From contig CANFSB010000002.1 of the NCBI GenBank assembly GCA_947449495.1, forward strand, positions 1 to 64,000: DNA of 64,000 bases, read 5' to 3'. This stretch comes from Pseudomonadota bacterium (GTDB taxonomy: Bacteria; Pseudomonadota; Gammaproteobacteria; Steroidobacterales; Steroidobacteraceae). The notes beneath the pieces are model-generated. The model saw nothing but the letters and a program-made list of their open reading frames with translations. It was not told where the DNA came from and made no database searches. This document shows, in pieces, positions 27,145-36,218 of this stretch (position 1 is the first letter of the stretch; every line of letters starts with the position of its first letter). The translations under genes and the position numbers were made by a program.

Positions 27145-28292
27145 AACCCGGCCTGGATGACGTTGACCAGAGGCACGATGGTGGTCAGAACCTGATAGCG
27201 GTAGTGGCGATCTTCGGTGGTCAGCGTGCGTTCGAGTTTGCTAGCCACCAGCACCTGCCCAGTCGGTGGTTCGGACCAAAGTGTCAGCTTCTCTGGGCTT
27301 ACTAATGCGGCGTCATATTCGCCTCTGGCTACTATGGCCACGCGAATCGCCTTAATTCGACTGAAGTCGGCCACTGTGGGTGCTTGCCAAGTGGCGCCAG
27401 TCGCATCAACCCATTCGTTGATGCTCTGGCTACCGACGGCTGCCACACCGTATTGGGCTTGCAGATCGATGATTTCACTGGCAACAGCTAGGCCTGTACC
27501 GAAAAAAGGTGCTGTTTCTATAGGGGAGTACCTGACCAGTTCACAAGCTGATGGTGTGTCGGTCCCGGCAGGTGAAGTATCCCCTGCAACGGCGACAATC
27601 TTCTTGCAGGCGACCGAAAACGCAGAGAAGGGTTGTCGACCTAAGTTGATGACCTTGTCGCCCACTTCATAGACCATGGGAGTGGTAAAGACTTCCATGC
27701 TTGCGGGGTTGTAGAGGGCAGTGTTGTCGCTGACATGGGGTAGCTTGAAGGTGTTCACGTCGGCGGTCGGATCACTGCTCATCTGGTACAGCGTGCAGAT
27801 CTTGTTGCCATCACTGCTGGCTGCCAGATATAGATCGCCGGTTTTAAGCCCGTCTACACTGTCGACATGAAGAGCCGCATCGGCGCTGCCCATGGCGTCG
27901 ATGATGTTGGCCGGTGCGCCGCTACTGCTGCCCTGCACATCGCTGCGCAGGTACTCAATGGTGTCTGGCCCGGTGCCACCATCAACGATTTTGACCAGCG
28001 ACTGTGCCTCGCCATTGCGAACTACGACGCCGCTGTATTGCAAGTTGATGCCCGACTTGCAGAGCAGTCCGTCACTGCTGAGCAGTCCGGAGCCTGCCAT
28101 GCGCAAATCCCGTTCGATGCTGTATAGGCTCACTGCGGCTGAGAGTACCGAGTCATTTTTGCCACCCGTGACCACGCGGCGCAGCTGAAAGTTTGACGCT
28201 ACCTGCAGCGCCACAAGTCCTGTAATCACGGCCAATGAGGTGGCGATCATCAACTCAATTAGTGAGTAGCCTTGTTGCCGCGTGCGTTTCAT
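27141..28292 (-). CDS. pilW: PilW-like minor pilin
   Basis: A 383-aa minor pilin. The prepilin leader and cleavage motif is RQQGYSLIELMIA (cleavage after G, mature N-terminal Y, Glu at +5), followed by the hydrophobic assembly helix and the PilW signature SLYSIERDLRMAGSG. The globular domain contains several cysteines. I place the start at the ATG at 28292; an open-frame extension to 28367 runs into pilV and lacks a leader. Its stop overlaps the pilX GTG. It is part of the tip complex with PilV, PilX, FimT and PilY1. Confidence 0.88.
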   Translation of the reverse strand: MKRTRQQGYSLIELMIATSLAVITGLVALQVASNFQLRRVVTGGKNDSVLSAAVSLYSIERDLRMAGSGLLSSDGLLCKSGINLQYSGVVVRNGEAQSLVKIVDGGTGPDTIEYLRSDVQGSSSGAPANIIDAMGSADAALHVDSVDGLKTGDLYLAASSDGNKICTLYQMSSDPTADVNTFKLPHVSDNTALYNPASMEVFTTPMVYEVGDKVINLGRQPFSAFSVACKKIVAVAGDTSPAGTDTPSACELVRYSPIETAPFFGTGLAVASEIIDLQAQYGVAAVGSQSINEWVDATGATWQAPTVADFSRIKAIRVAIVARGEYDAALVSPEKLTLWSEPPTGQVLVASKLERTLTTEDRHYRYQVLTTIVPLVNVIQAGL

Positions 28293-28675
28293 GGAACTGG
28301 TGCGGGAGTAACCGGCAGCGTGGCGTTGGTGCTGTAGCTGTGAGCGTCGCTGGCCGGCGCCTGCCAAGAGACGCTGACGGTTATCACGGTTCCAGCGATT
28401 GCCACACTGCGGCTGCCGTTGGGTAGTGCATCAACGGCGCCACCGACCTCAACATAGTCTGAATAGTGCGGCAGATCCGCCCATATCTGTGCCAGACGCT
28501 GGTCGGCAACGTTCATGGCCACGACGCGGTACTCGGCTTGGCCTGAGTCGCGCACCGCAAACGTCAGCGTGCGTAGCAGACCCATAACACCCAGGGAGAG
28601 CAGCACCATTGCCACTAACACTTCTATGAGTGTTGAGCCGCGTTGGGTGCCCTGCTGCTGTATAGCGCTGCGCAT
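28289..28675 (-). CDS. pilV: PilV-like minor pilin
   Basis: A 128-aa minor pilin with leader and cleavage motif QRGSTLIEVLVAMVLLSLGVMG, typical of PilV/GspI: cleavage after G and Glu at +5. The body continues with RVVAMNVADQRLAQIWADL. The ATG at 28675 overlaps the fimT stop as TGATG, with GGAG upstream. An ATG at 28684 is possible but lacks proper spacing. The stop overlaps the pilW ATG by 4 bases. Confidence 0.87.
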   Translation of the reverse strand: MRSAIQQQGTQRGSTLIEVLVAMVLLSLGVMGLLRTLTFAVRDSGQAEYRVVAMNVADQRLAQIWADLPHYSDYVEVGGAVDALPNGSRSVAIAGTVITVSVSWQAPASDAHSYSTNATLPVTPAPVP

Positions 28676-29199
28676 CACTGGCATGCTCCGATGGCTCTGG
28701 CTTTTGCAGCCGGGTCGCATAAGCGGGCAGAGCCAGAAGCCGACAGTTGGATGCGGCGGGGTTTTAGGCCTTCTATCACTACATTGCCGTCTGCAGTGAG
28801 ATCAATTTGGGTAAGGGGCGGGCCTTCGCCATTGATGTTGGCGGGTAGTGGTGTGCCAAAGCTGCTGAAGGTGATGCGATCTGCATCGGCAGGTGTTGGG
28901 GTAATCGTCAGGTCTGCGTTGCCTTCGCGGCCGGTGCCTTGGTGCAGTTTGGTTGCGGTATCGTCGGCGCGCGTGACTTGCCAACCACTGTCGGTAATGA
29001 CGAACTCCACCGAGGTGTTGAGACGTACCGCAGCGCCGCGCGCCAGCTCAAGGCCGCTGCGCCAGGACTCACCTGCGGTACGTATGCGTGCATTGGCTAT
29101 GGTGGTGCGCAACGTGGGCGCGCTGGCCGCAGCCATAATGGCCAGAATGGACATGACGACCAGCAACTCCAGCAGAGAAAATCCGCGATTGCGCGTCAT
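28675..29199 (-). CDS. fimT: FimT/GspH-type minor pilin
   Basis: A 174-aa pseudopilin of the GspH/FimT family with the cleavage motif NRGFSLLELLVVMSILAIM (cleavage after G, mature F, Glu at +5). It has the GspH signatures RTAGESWRSGLELARGAAV and TSVEFVIT, and a C-terminal Cys pair. The start at 29199 overlaps the stop of the preceding pilin (ATGA). Open-frame residues upstream lie within that gene. FimT proteins of this type can bind DNA in competent bacteria, but I see no direct evidence for that here. Confidence 0.85.
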   Translation of the reverse strand: MTRNRGFSLLELLVVMSILAIMAAASAPTLRTTIANARIRTAGESWRSGLELARGAAVRLNTSVEFVITDSGWQVTRADDTATKLHQGTGREGNADLTITPTPADADRITFSSFGTPLPANINGEGPPLTQIDLTADGNVVIEGLKPRRIQLSASGSARLCDPAAKARAIGACQ

Positions 29200-29618
29200 G
29201 GGCAGGTCTGACCTTTGCGCAAGATCCAGCAGGCGGCATCGTGGCCCCATTCGTCGCCGCTGCTGCTGGAACGGTTGTCAGATTGGTCTAGGGTGTAGCT
29301 GAAGCCCGCGACATTGCCGCCGCCCTTGGCGGTGAGGGCATAGCTCTTGATGTCGCCGGTACAGCTGAAGGTGAACTTGCTGGTGTCTGCGGGGCAGGGC
29401 AAACCGTCATAGGTGCGTTTGTCCAAGTAGAACTGTTCGGCGGCAATCTTGCCGCTAGCTAGTGCAGCAACAGCTTCTTCCACGGCCCCACGCCGCATAT
29501 AGTCGATATAGCTGGGCACAGCGACGCCTGCCAACGTGGCGACGATGGCCATGGTGACCAGCAACTCGACCAGTGAGAAACCCGTTTGCGAGGTCGCTGC
29601 GGGTAGGGGCAATTTCAT
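29196..29618 (-). CDS. pilE: PilE-like type IV pilin
   Basis: A 140-aa pilin-like protein opening the minor-pilin operon. The cleavage motif is QTGFSLVELLVTMAIVATLAGVAVPSYIDYMRRG, the classic pilin helix with Glu at +5. The PilE-type features AAEQFYLDKRTYDGLPCP and CWILRKGQTCP at the C terminus enclose a disulphide loop. The six genes pilE-fimT-pilV-pilW-pilX-pilY1 all overlap, so they should be translated as one coupled unit. PilE here is probably the minor pilin and not the major subunit, judging by location. Confidence 0.87.
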   Translation of the reverse strand: MKLPLPAATSQTGFSLVELLVTMAIVATLAGVAVPSYIDYMRRGAVEEAVAALASGKIAAEQFYLDKRTYDGLPCPADTSKFTFSCTGDIKSYALTAKGGGNVAGFSYTLDQSDNRSSSSGDEWGHDAACWILRKGQTCP

Positions 29619-29717
29619 GTGGACGCAACTCGGGCGTTGTACTTAATTTAGACTGTAGGCCGACCTGTGGTGCCCGCCTGTGATGTGGCCCGCAGATTGT
29701 TAGCAAGGGGCGGTGTC

Positions 29718-31103
29718 ATGGTTGTGCAGCGAAATTGGCGGGGTGGACTGACAGTCTGGGTGGCGCTCCTGGGCCTGGTGCTGTTGCAGCCTGTGCCGCT
29801 CGAGGCGGCACAACGGCAGGGCAGCGACACAGCAGCCCCGTCCAAGGCCAACACCAAGACCAAGGCCAAGGCTAAAGCCAAAGCCAAGACCAAGGCGAAA
29901 GCCAAGTCCAAGTCGGCCTCACAGCTCACCGGTACTTTACGAGTGGGTACCACCGGTGACTACCCGCCGTTTTCTTGGCGCGATCCGGCAACCGGCGACT
30001 ATCTGGGCTCGGATATAGATCAGGCGCGGTCGCTGGGTGCTGCATTAAAAAGGCGCGTGGTGTTTGTGCCGACCAGTTGGAGCACATTGCAGGCCGACCA
30101 TGATGCGGGTCGCTTCGACATCGCCATGGGAGGCATTTCGGTGACGCCGGAACGCAGTAAGCGAGGGCATTTTTCCAACGCGTATTTGCGAGATGGCAAA
30201 ACTCCTGTCGCACGATGCGCAGAAGTTAATCGCTATCAGACAGTGGAGCAGATCAATCAGCCTGCCGTGCGCGTCATCGTTAACCCCGGTGGCACCAACG
30301 AACGCTTTGCCAGGACTAAGCTGTGGCAGTCCAGCCTCACCGTCTTCAGTGACAACACTGTCATTTTTGATGAGCTGCTCGAGCAGCGTGCGGACGTCAT
30401 GGTTACCGATGCCATCGAAGGCAGGCTGCAACAGAAAATGCGCCCGGGGCTGTGCGTGGTGCATCCCGACAAGCCCTTTGATCGCAGTGCCAAGGCCTAT
30501 TGGTTGCCGCGTGACAAGAAGCTTAAGCAGCGTGTCGACCACTGGCTTGCGGCGTCACTTGCCAGTGGGTCCGCCACGCGCAGCTTGGACAAATGGCTTG
30601 AGTACCCTTGGTCGCAGCAAGTCGGGCCTGACAGCGTCGCGGTACGACGCATTGCGACGCTGATCAACGAGCGTCTGTCGATGATGCCGGATGTGGCGCG
30701 TTACAAATGGAACAGCGGTGGCGCCATCGAGGATCCGCCCCGCGAGCAGCAACTGCTTGACTCGGTCCGTCAGCAGGCGCTGCAGCAGGGTTTGCCTGCT
30801 GCACGGGTCACCGCGTTCTTTGCGGCCCAGATCGAGGCGGCCAAGGTGGTGCAACGGGAGCTGTTCGAACAGTGGCGACTGTCAGGGCAGGGCAAGTTCG
30901 ACAGCGTGGTGGATCTGGCGGCACAAATTAGACCGCGTCTGGATAGCCTCAATCCGCAATTTCTGGAGGCGCTGGCAGCGGTGCCGGCTGACTTGTCCCG
31001 CGATCATTTTCCAGCGTTGGCCTTTACCGCGACCAGCGCGGCGGCCGTGGCCACGGCGGTGGCGCCATTGCTCGAACCCGGTCCGCGCGAGCCGCTAAGA
31101 TAG
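29718..31103 (+). CDS. Exported cyclohexadienyl dehydratase - chorismate mutase fusion
   Basis: A 461-aa secreted protein joining two aromatic-biosynthesis enzymes. The signal peptide ends near PLEA (30). A Lys/Ala linker lies at 43-65. A periplasmic binding-protein-fold dehydratase of PheC type spans about 71-295 (TTGDYPPFSWRD, VIVNPGGTNERFA, VMVTDAIEGRL). An AroQ-gamma chorismate mutase spans about 305-420 (RRIATLINERLSMM, VARYKW, IEDPPREQ, AAQIEAAKVVQ). Together they could turn chorismate into prephenate and then phenylpyruvate outside the cytoplasm. AAGGGG precedes the ATG at 29718. It is divergent from pilE. A sensor role for the binding-protein fold cannot be excluded, but the PheC-type motifs favour an enzyme. 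Confidence 0.85.
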   Translation: MVVQRNWRGGLTVWVALLGLVLLQPVPLEAAQRQGSDTAAPSKANTKTKAKAKAKAKTKAKAKSKSASQLTGTLRVGTTGDYPPFSWRDPATGDYLGSDIDQARSLGAALKRRVVFVPTSWSTLQADHDAGRFDIAMGGISVTPERSKRGHFSNAYLRDGKTPVARCAEVNRYQTVEQINQPAVRVIVNPGGTNERFARTKLWQSSLTVFSDNTVIFDELLEQRADVMVTDAIEGRLQQKMRPGLCVVHPDKPFDRSAKAYWLPRDKKLKQRVDHWLAASLASGSATRSLDKWLEYPWSQQVGPDSVAVRRIATLINERLSMMPDVARYKWNSGGAIEDPPREQQLLDSVRQQALQQGLPAARVTAFFAAQIEAAKVVQRELFEQWRLSGQGKFDSVVDLAAQIRPRLDSLNPQFLEALAAVPADLSRDHFPALAFTATSAAAVATAVAPLLEPGPREPLR

Positions 31104-31130
31104 TCGCATGTCATTGTGGAGCGAGTGTCG

Positions 31131-32174
31131 ATGAATAATTCGAGCAGATCACTTGTCAGCGTCTTGGGCTTGATGGCTGCGCTGTGGCTTACAGCCGCCG
31201 CTGCGGCCGCCGATGCATCAGCTTGGCACGTGTATGTGACCAACGAAAAGTCCGGCACGCTCAGTGTTATCGATGGACCGGGCAATCAGGTCGTGGCGAC
31301 CGTTGCACTGGGCAAGCGGCCGCGCGGCCTCAAGGTCAGCCCGGATGGCAAGCAGCTGTTTGTGGCGCTGAGCGGCTCACCTGCTGCCGGACCCGGCGTG
31401 GATGAAAGCAAGTTACCGCCGCCTGACAAGAGCGCTGATGGTATCGGTGTGTTTGATGCAGCCACGCTGATGCGCGTACGCGTGATAAAGGGTGTGTCTG
31501 ATCCGGAACAGCTTGCGCTCAGTCACGATGGCAAGCAGCTGTTCGTGGCCAGCGAAGATACAGGGCAGTTGGTGGTGCTGGATGTGGCTAGCGGTAAGCG
31601 TTTGGCCGCGCTTAAAGTGGGCGGCGAGCCCGAGGGCATCAGCGTCACCCCAGACGGTCGCTACGTGTATGTCACCTCTGAGGCCGATCATCAGGTGTCT
31701 GTGGTTGAGGTTGCTACGCGCAAGGTTGTCGCGCGCATCGTGGTCGGTGCGCGCCCGCGCTTTACGTCTTTCTCGGCCGATGGCAGCCGTGCCTACGTCA
31801 GCTGCGAGGATGTCGGCACGCTTTATGTGATCGATGCGCGCAAGTTTGTAGTGCTGGATCAGATCAAACTCGATGGCGCGTTGGTGCGTCCGGTCGGGTC
31901 TGTTGTGTCGGCTGATAGCACACGCTTGTATGTCGCTACAGGTCGCGGCAAGAAGGTGATGGCCATAGACCTGGCAACAGACAGAGTAGTGGGTGAGGTT
32001 GAAGTGGGTAATCGTCCCTGGGGCATCGACAGCAGTCCCGATAGCCGCACTCTCTATACCGCCAATGGCTCGTCCAACGATGTCAGCGTGATCGATGCGG
32101 CTACGCTCAAGGTCACGGCGAGGCTGCCGGTGGGCGAGAGCCCATGGGGCGTAGTGGTGGGAGTCAAACCCTAA
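31131..32174 (+). CDS. YVTN-family beta-propeller protein, exported
   Basis: A 347-aa periplasmic or surface seven-bladed propeller. A signal peptide (ALWLTAAAAAADA) precedes blades with the recurring pattern VYVTNEKSGTLSVID, LKVSPDGKQLFVA, VYVTSEADHQVSVVE, YVSCEDVGTLYVID and LYTANGSSNDVSVID. YVTN proteins often accompany PQQ dehydrogenases and may act in electron-transfer or assembly roles, but no enzyme is proven. GGAG lies before the ATG at 31131. It follows the dehydratase/mutase fusion on the same strand by 27 bp and may be co-transcribed. A cysteine in blade 5 is not in a haem motif. Confidence 0.85.
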   Translation: MNNSSRSLVSVLGLMAALWLTAAAAAADASAWHVYVTNEKSGTLSVIDGPGNQVVATVALGKRPRGLKVSPDGKQLFVALSGSPAAGPGVDESKLPPPDKSADGIGVFDAATLMRVRVIKGVSDPEQLALSHDGKQLFVASEDTGQLVVLDVASGKRLAALKVGGEPEGISVTPDGRYVYVTSEADHQVSVVEVATRKVVARIVVGARPRFTSFSADGSRAYVSCEDVGTLYVIDARKFVVLDQIKLDGALVRPVGSVVSADSTRLYVATGRGKKVMAIDLATDRVVGEVEVGNRPWGIDSSPDSRTLYTANGSSNDVSVIDAATLKVTARLPVGESPWGVVVGVKP

Positions 32175-32186
32175 ACGCAGCTGGCG

Positions 32187-32573
32187 TCAGGGGGTCAAGG
32201 TCGAGCGCACCGCCCAGCCACCCAGCCATACCAAGGCCAGCGACCCCACCAGGTGGGCGCTGGCGGCACCCAAAGCCAAAGCCGTGCGGCCGGCTTGCAG
32301 CAGTGCCACCACCTCCAGCGAATAGCTGGAAAACGTGGTTAGCCCCCCTAGAAAACCCGTAATGGCAAACAACCTGTAAGCGGCCGGTAGGTCGGTGCGC
32401 ATCAGCAGCCAGGCGCCAATTGCACCGGCCAGCAGCGCTCCCACCAGATTTGAGGCCAAAGTGCCCAACGGCACGGCCGGGAATAGTGGGTTCAGGCCCA
32501 GCCCCAGCGCATAGCGCAGGCAGGCGCCCAGCCCGGCGCCAACAAATACAGTCAAAAAGGCAGTGAGGTTCAT
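32187..32573 (-). CDS. crcB: Fluoride channel CrcB/Fluc
   Basis: A 128-aa dual-topology fluoride channel with four membrane helices. The signature positions are present: GACLRY in helix 1, GTLASNLVGA in helix 2, and GFLGGLTTFSSYS in helix 3, where the Phe residues line the pore and the TTFSS break binds sodium. Only 52 bp separate its start from the divergent tRNA-Arg, so there is no room for a fluoride riboswitch. Confidence 0.93.
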   Translation of the reverse strand: MNLTAFLTVFVGAGLGACLRYALGLGLNPLFPAVPLGTLASNLVGALLAGAIGAWLLMRTDLPAAYRLFAITGFLGGLTTFSSYSLEVVALLQAGRTALALGAASAHLVGSLALVWLGGWAVRSTLTP

Positions 32574-32625
32574 GGTGCGGATATCATCACGGCCCCGCGC
32601 CGTCGCGTAAACTTCTTTCCCGTCC

Positions 32626-32701
32626 GCCCCGGTAGCTCAGTGGATAGAGCACTCGCCTCCTAAGCGAGGGGTCGCAGGTTCAACTCCTGCCCGGGGCACC
32701 A
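32626..32701 (+). tRNA. tRNA-Arg (CCT anticodon)
   Basis: A complete 76-nt tRNA folds by eye: acceptor GCCCCGG/CCGGGGC, D arm GCTC/GAGC, anticodon stem CTCGC/GCGAG with loop CTCCTAA (anticodon CCT reading AGG), T arm CGCAG/CTGC with TTCAACT, and encoded CCA. Confidence 0.96.
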
Positions 32702-32715
32702 TTTAAGGGATGCCG

Positions 32716-34266
32716 ATGTCCACGCGCCGCCAGTTTCTAGTTGCCTCCAGTTCACTGCTGCTTGCTGCACCTCTGGCGCGTGGAGCCACTGGCGCGCCGT
32801 GGCGTTTTACTGGAGATCCGTTCAGTTTGGGTGTGGCCTCTGGTTTCCCCTCGCCAGATAGCATGGTGTTGTGGACCCGCTTGGCACCGCAGCCACTGGC
32901 ACCCGGTGGCGGCATGGATCCGGTGGTCGTGCCTGTTCAGTGGGAACTGGCAGCAGATGAGCGCTTTGCCAAAGTGGTGCGCAGCGGCATTACATGGGCT
33001 GAGCCTGCACTGGGTCACAGTGTGCATGTGGAGCCCGAAGGCTTAGAGGCTGGTCGCGATTACTGGTACAGGTTTCGGGTGGGTAACGCCGTAAGCCCTG
33101 TTGGACGCACGTGGACTGCAACACCCACTGGTCAGTCGCGCAACAGCCTGCAGATTGCGGTGGCGTGCTGCCAGCATTGGGAAACAGGCTTTTACACGGC
33201 TTATCAGCAGATGCTGCGTGATGCGCCGGACATGATTTTGCATGTGGGCGACTACATCTACGAGAACAACCGGGCGCGCAATCGGGTGCGCGATCACGGC
33301 ACTGCTGAGTGCTACACGCTGGAAGATTACCGAGCTCGCTATGCGCTGTATCGCAGCGATGCTGGGCTACGTGCAGCGCATGCCTCTTGTCCGTGGATGT
33401 TGGTGCCCGATGACCATGAAGTCGATAACGACTATGCCAACGACATCTCTGAAGACGATGACATTCCGTCGCTGTTTTTAGCGCGCAGAGCTGCGGCCTA
33501 TCAGGCCTATTACGAAAATCAGCCGCTGCCGCGGCGTGCCGTGCCGATGGGCCCGGACATCCGTCTCTACAGCAGTCGGGCGCTGGGTGATCTGGCCAGC
33601 ATCCATCTGTTGGATGAGCGTCAATACCGCTCGCCGCATGCTTGTCCCGCACCGGGCCGGCGCGGCGGCAATCGTGTGAATGTGGACGATTGCCCCCAGT
33701 TGCTCGACCCCTCTCGAACTATGCTCGGTGCACAGCAGGAAGCTTGGATAGACGCGCGACTGGCCAGCGATCGGGCTCGTTGGAACCTGGTAGTGCAGGG
33801 CGTTGTTACCGCTTATGTGCAAGAAGAACCCGGCTCCAAGCTGCGCTACTGGACTGACAGCTGGAACGGCTATGCACCAGCGCGGCAGCGCTTGATGGAC
33901 AGCATTTCTAATCGTGCGCCACCCAATCCGCTGATCATCGGGGGTGACATTCATGCCTTTATTGCCAGTGATATACGTCGACGCCCCGGCGACAACAGCA
34001 CGCCGTTACTGACCAGCGAACTGGTGGCCACGTCGGTCAGTTCTGAAGGAGCTGGCAAGGGCGTCATCGATGCAACGCTGGGAGGTCGCCCTGAAGTGCA
34101 CTACGCAGACGATGCCAAGCGCGGCTATCTGCGCCTGAAACTCGATGCCAAGCAGGTGCGCGCAGATCTGGTGGCGATGGACAGCGTGCGTGAGCCAACC
34201 AGCAAGGCCAGCGTAGCTGCCTCATTCGTGCTGGAAGCCGGTCGCAGGGGTTTGCAGTCAGCCTGA
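32716..34266 (+). CDS. phoD: PhoD-type alkaline phosphatase/phosphodiesterase
   Basis: A 516-aa exported metallophosphoesterase with a Tat-like leader (STRRQFLVASSSLLLAAPLARG). The PhoD N-terminal beta domain (FSLGVASGFPSPDSMVLWTRL) precedes the catalytic domain with ACCQHWETG, ILHVGDYIYE, VPDDHEVDNDY, and IIGGDIHAF, which carry the Fe/Ca ligands. PhoD releases phosphate from mono- and diesters outside the membrane. The ATG at 32716 is favoured because AAGGG is 7 bases upstream; the ATG at 32710 is too close. It starts 14 bp after tRNA-Arg. The stop overlaps the convergent glycosyltransferase by 9 bp. No Pho box is visible. Confidence 0.88.
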   Translation: MSTRRQFLVASSSLLLAAPLARGATGAPWRFTGDPFSLGVASGFPSPDSMVLWTRLAPQPLAPGGGMDPVVVPVQWELAADERFAKVVRSGITWAEPALGHSVHVEPEGLEAGRDYWYRFRVGNAVSPVGRTWTATPTGQSRNSLQIAVACCQHWETGFYTAYQQMLRDAPDMILHVGDYIYENNRARNRVRDHGTAECYTLEDYRARYALYRSDAGLRAAHASCPWMLVPDDHEVDNDYANDISEDDDIPSLFLARRAAAYQAYYENQPLPRRAVPMGPDIRLYSSRALGDLASIHLLDERQYRSPHACPAPGRRGGNRVNVDDCPQLLDPSRTMLGAQQEAWIDARLASDRARWNLVVQGVVTAYVQEEPGSKLRYWTDSWNGYAPARQRLMDSISNRAPPNPLIIGGDIHAFIASDIRRRPGDNSTPLLTSELVATSVSSEGAGKGVIDATLGGRPEVHYADDAKRGYLRLKLDAKQVRADLVAMDSVREPTSKASVAASFVLEAGRRGLQSA

Positions 34267-35490
34267 GTAGTGGCTGTAAACACCGGCAAGCTTGGTGCCG
34301 ATGCTGCGAAAGGTGTAGGTGGATTCAGCCAGATCAACAGCAGCTGCAGACAACTGCAGGCGTAGCGCCGCGTCATCAAACAAGCGTAGGCAGTGTGCCA
34401 CCAGGCCTTCTGCAGTATCTGCCAGCAAAACGTTCTTCCCGTCTGTTACATCGATGCCTTCACAGGCAATCGGGTGGGCCACGATCGCGCAGCCCATGGC
34501 CAGTGCATCCAGTATTTTAAGCTTGGTTCCGCCGCCATCGGTGATTGGGCACAAGTACACCTGTGCGCCTTGTATCCACGTGCGCACATCATCTACAAAG
34601 CCGGGCACTGAAAGGGCTGTATCGCTAGCTGCAGCTTGCAGCAGCTGAGCGCCCGGCGCCTTGCCGACAATGGCCATGCGTGCCTGCGGTCGTTGCGCTT
34701 TGATGAGGGGCCACAGTTCGTTGATGCACCAGCGCATGGCTGCGGCATTGGGATACCAGTCGAGGCGCCCCGCGAAGACCAGTGACTGTGGTGGTGCTGC
34801 GGGTGCGCTGGGATCACGGCGAAAGTAGTCTGTGTCGACGCCGTTAGGGATGACTTCTGTTTTTAACGTGCTGCCGCATTGCGCTTGTAATCGCTCGGCG
34901 TCCAGAGCAGAGCACACCAGATGTGCGGCGAAATCACTCGCAACCTGTTTTTCATACTGAGCCAGACGCTGGCCTTCCTGCCGGTAGTACCAGGCGCGCA
35001 GTGGCTGCTGTTCCAGTTCTGCACGCCTCAGCAGCATGGCCGACTCGATGTTGTGGTGGTTCATCAGGCGAGGCAGTGCGCGCATGGGCCCGGGCAGCTG
35101 GGCATAGGGTGCCAAGCTGATCGTGTCGAAATGCACGGCATCGTATTGGGCGTCGGCTAGTGCCTGTTGTACCGCTGCGCCGTAGTGCTCGCATTGCGTC
35201 CAGCGCACGGTGTAGGTCTCGCCCGCCAAGGCCCGCAGTGCCAACAGCGGCTTGCGCCAACGACCGCCATCCACCGGCAGTGGTAGTACGGTGCGCATAC
35301 GGCAGAAATCGTTCATATGCGCTATAGCGTGTTGAAGGGTGGCGGCATCGGCATGATGAGCCGCCTGATGAAACGCCACGACGTCTACCTGATGATGGCG
35401 TGACAACTCTCGGATGAGATTATAGGAGCGCTGTTGGACACCGCCTTTGGGCGGGTAGGGCACTAGGTGCGAGAGCCACAGGATACGCAT
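34258..35490 (-). CDS. GT4 glycosyltransferase, TIGR03087-like
   Basis: A 410-aa GT-B fold enzyme of the PEP-CTERM/exopolysaccharide-associated TIGR03087 type. The N terminus has ILWLSHLVPYPPKGGVQQRSYN. The donor-binding half has VFAGRLDWYPNAAAM, VPGFVDDVRTWIQGAQVYLCPI, and GGGTKLKILDALAMGCAIVAHPIACEGI, which includes the E/K sugar-nucleotide contacts. It would add a sugar to a polysaccharide or lipid-linked precursor at the cytoplasmic face. No PEP-CTERM or XrtA gene lies nearby, so it is an orphan here. Pirin follows upstream on the same strand by 13 bp. Confidence 0.83.
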   Translation of the reverse strand: MRILWLSHLVPYPPKGGVQQRSYNLIRELSRHHQVDVVAFHQAAHHADAATLQHAIAHMNDFCRMRTVLPLPVDGGRWRKPLLALRALAGETYTVRWTQCEHYGAAVQQALADAQYDAVHFDTISLAPYAQLPGPMRALPRLMNHHNIESAMLLRRAELEQQPLRAWYYRQEGQRLAQYEKQVASDFAAHLVCSALDAERLQAQCGSTLKTEVIPNGVDTDYFRRDPSAPAAPPQSLVFAGRLDWYPNAAAMRWCINELWPLIKAQRPQARMAIVGKAPGAQLLQAAASDTALSVPGFVDDVRTWIQGAQVYLCPITDGGGTKLKILDALAMGCAIVAHPIACEGIDVTDGKNVLLADTAEGLVAHCLRLFDDAALRLQLSAAAVDLAESTYTFRSIGTKLAGVYSHYSG

Positions 35491-35503
35491 GGCGCGCAGC
35501 CTG

Positions 35504-36217
35504 TCAGGCCATCAGATCGAACACCAGCACTTCGGCCCCGTTGCCTTGTTCAAATCGCAACTGCGTCACACCCTCAGTGGCCAGCGCGTCGCCGGCGCGC
35601 AGCAGCTCACCGTTTATACATAATGTACCGCGCAACACTTGAATCCAGCCTTTGCGGTGTGCGCCCAGCTGCAGTGTGTCGTGCTCTGCACCATCAAAGT
35701 GCCCGGCATACACGGTGGCATCGGCGTTGATGCGTACGCCGTGCTCGGCTGCATGAGGTGACGCAATGACGCCCAGTCGGCCGCGAATCGCATCGCGTGC
35801 AATGCGCTGTTGTTGGTAGCCAGGCTCAATGCCCAGTTGGGCAGGTTCGATCCATATCTGCAGAAAATGCGTGAGCTGACCTTGGGCGTGGTTGTGTTCG
35901 CTGTGACGCACACCAGTGCCGGCGCTCATGCGTTGAATGTCGCCAGGTGGTATCAGCGACACGGTGCCCAAACTGTCTGTGTGGGACAGTTCTCCGTCCA
36001 GCACATAGCTCAAGATCTCCATATCGCGATGCCCGTGCATGCCAAAGCCCATGCCTGGGGCGATCCGATCTTCGTTGATGACACGCAAGTTGCCCCAGCC
36101 CATCCGCTGCGGATCGTGATAACCCGCAAACGAAAAGCTGTGCCAGCTTTCCAGCCAGCCATGCTGGGCATGGCCGCGCGTTGCAGCGCGGCGCACTTGC
36201 TGGCTACCGTGGGCCAT
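35504..36217 (-). CDS. Pirin family protein (YhhW-like quercetinase type)
   Basis: A 237-aa bicupin of the pirin family. The metal site lies in the first cupin: GMHGHRDMEILSYVLDGELSH and GVRHSEHN supply the His/Glu ligands. The N terminus reads GWLESWHSFSFAGYHDP as in YhhW. Some members have quercetin 2,3-dioxygenase activity; the in vivo role is usually unknown. I use the ATG at 36217, whose sequence lies next to the azoR stop; an in-frame GTG at 36235 would extend it by 6 residues. Probably co-transcribed with azoR and linked to redox stress. Confidence 0.85.
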   Translation of the reverse strand: MAHGSQQVRRAATRGHAQHGWLESWHSFSFAGYHDPQRMGWGNLRVINEDRIAPGMGFGMHGHRDMEILSYVLDGELSHTDSLGTVSLIPPGDIQRMSAGTGVRHSEHNHAQGQLTHFLQIWIEPAQLGIEPGYQQQRIARDAIRGRLGVIASPHAAEHGVRINADATVYAGHFDGAEHDTLQLGAHRKGWIQVLRGTLCINGELLRAGDALATEGVTQLRFEQGNGAEVLVFDLMA

Positions 36218-36218
36218 C

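Noticed and set aside
32574..32625. Fluoride riboswitch in front of crcB
   Set aside because: Only 52 bp separate crcB from the divergent tRNA-Arg, and I see no pseudoknot-forming motif.
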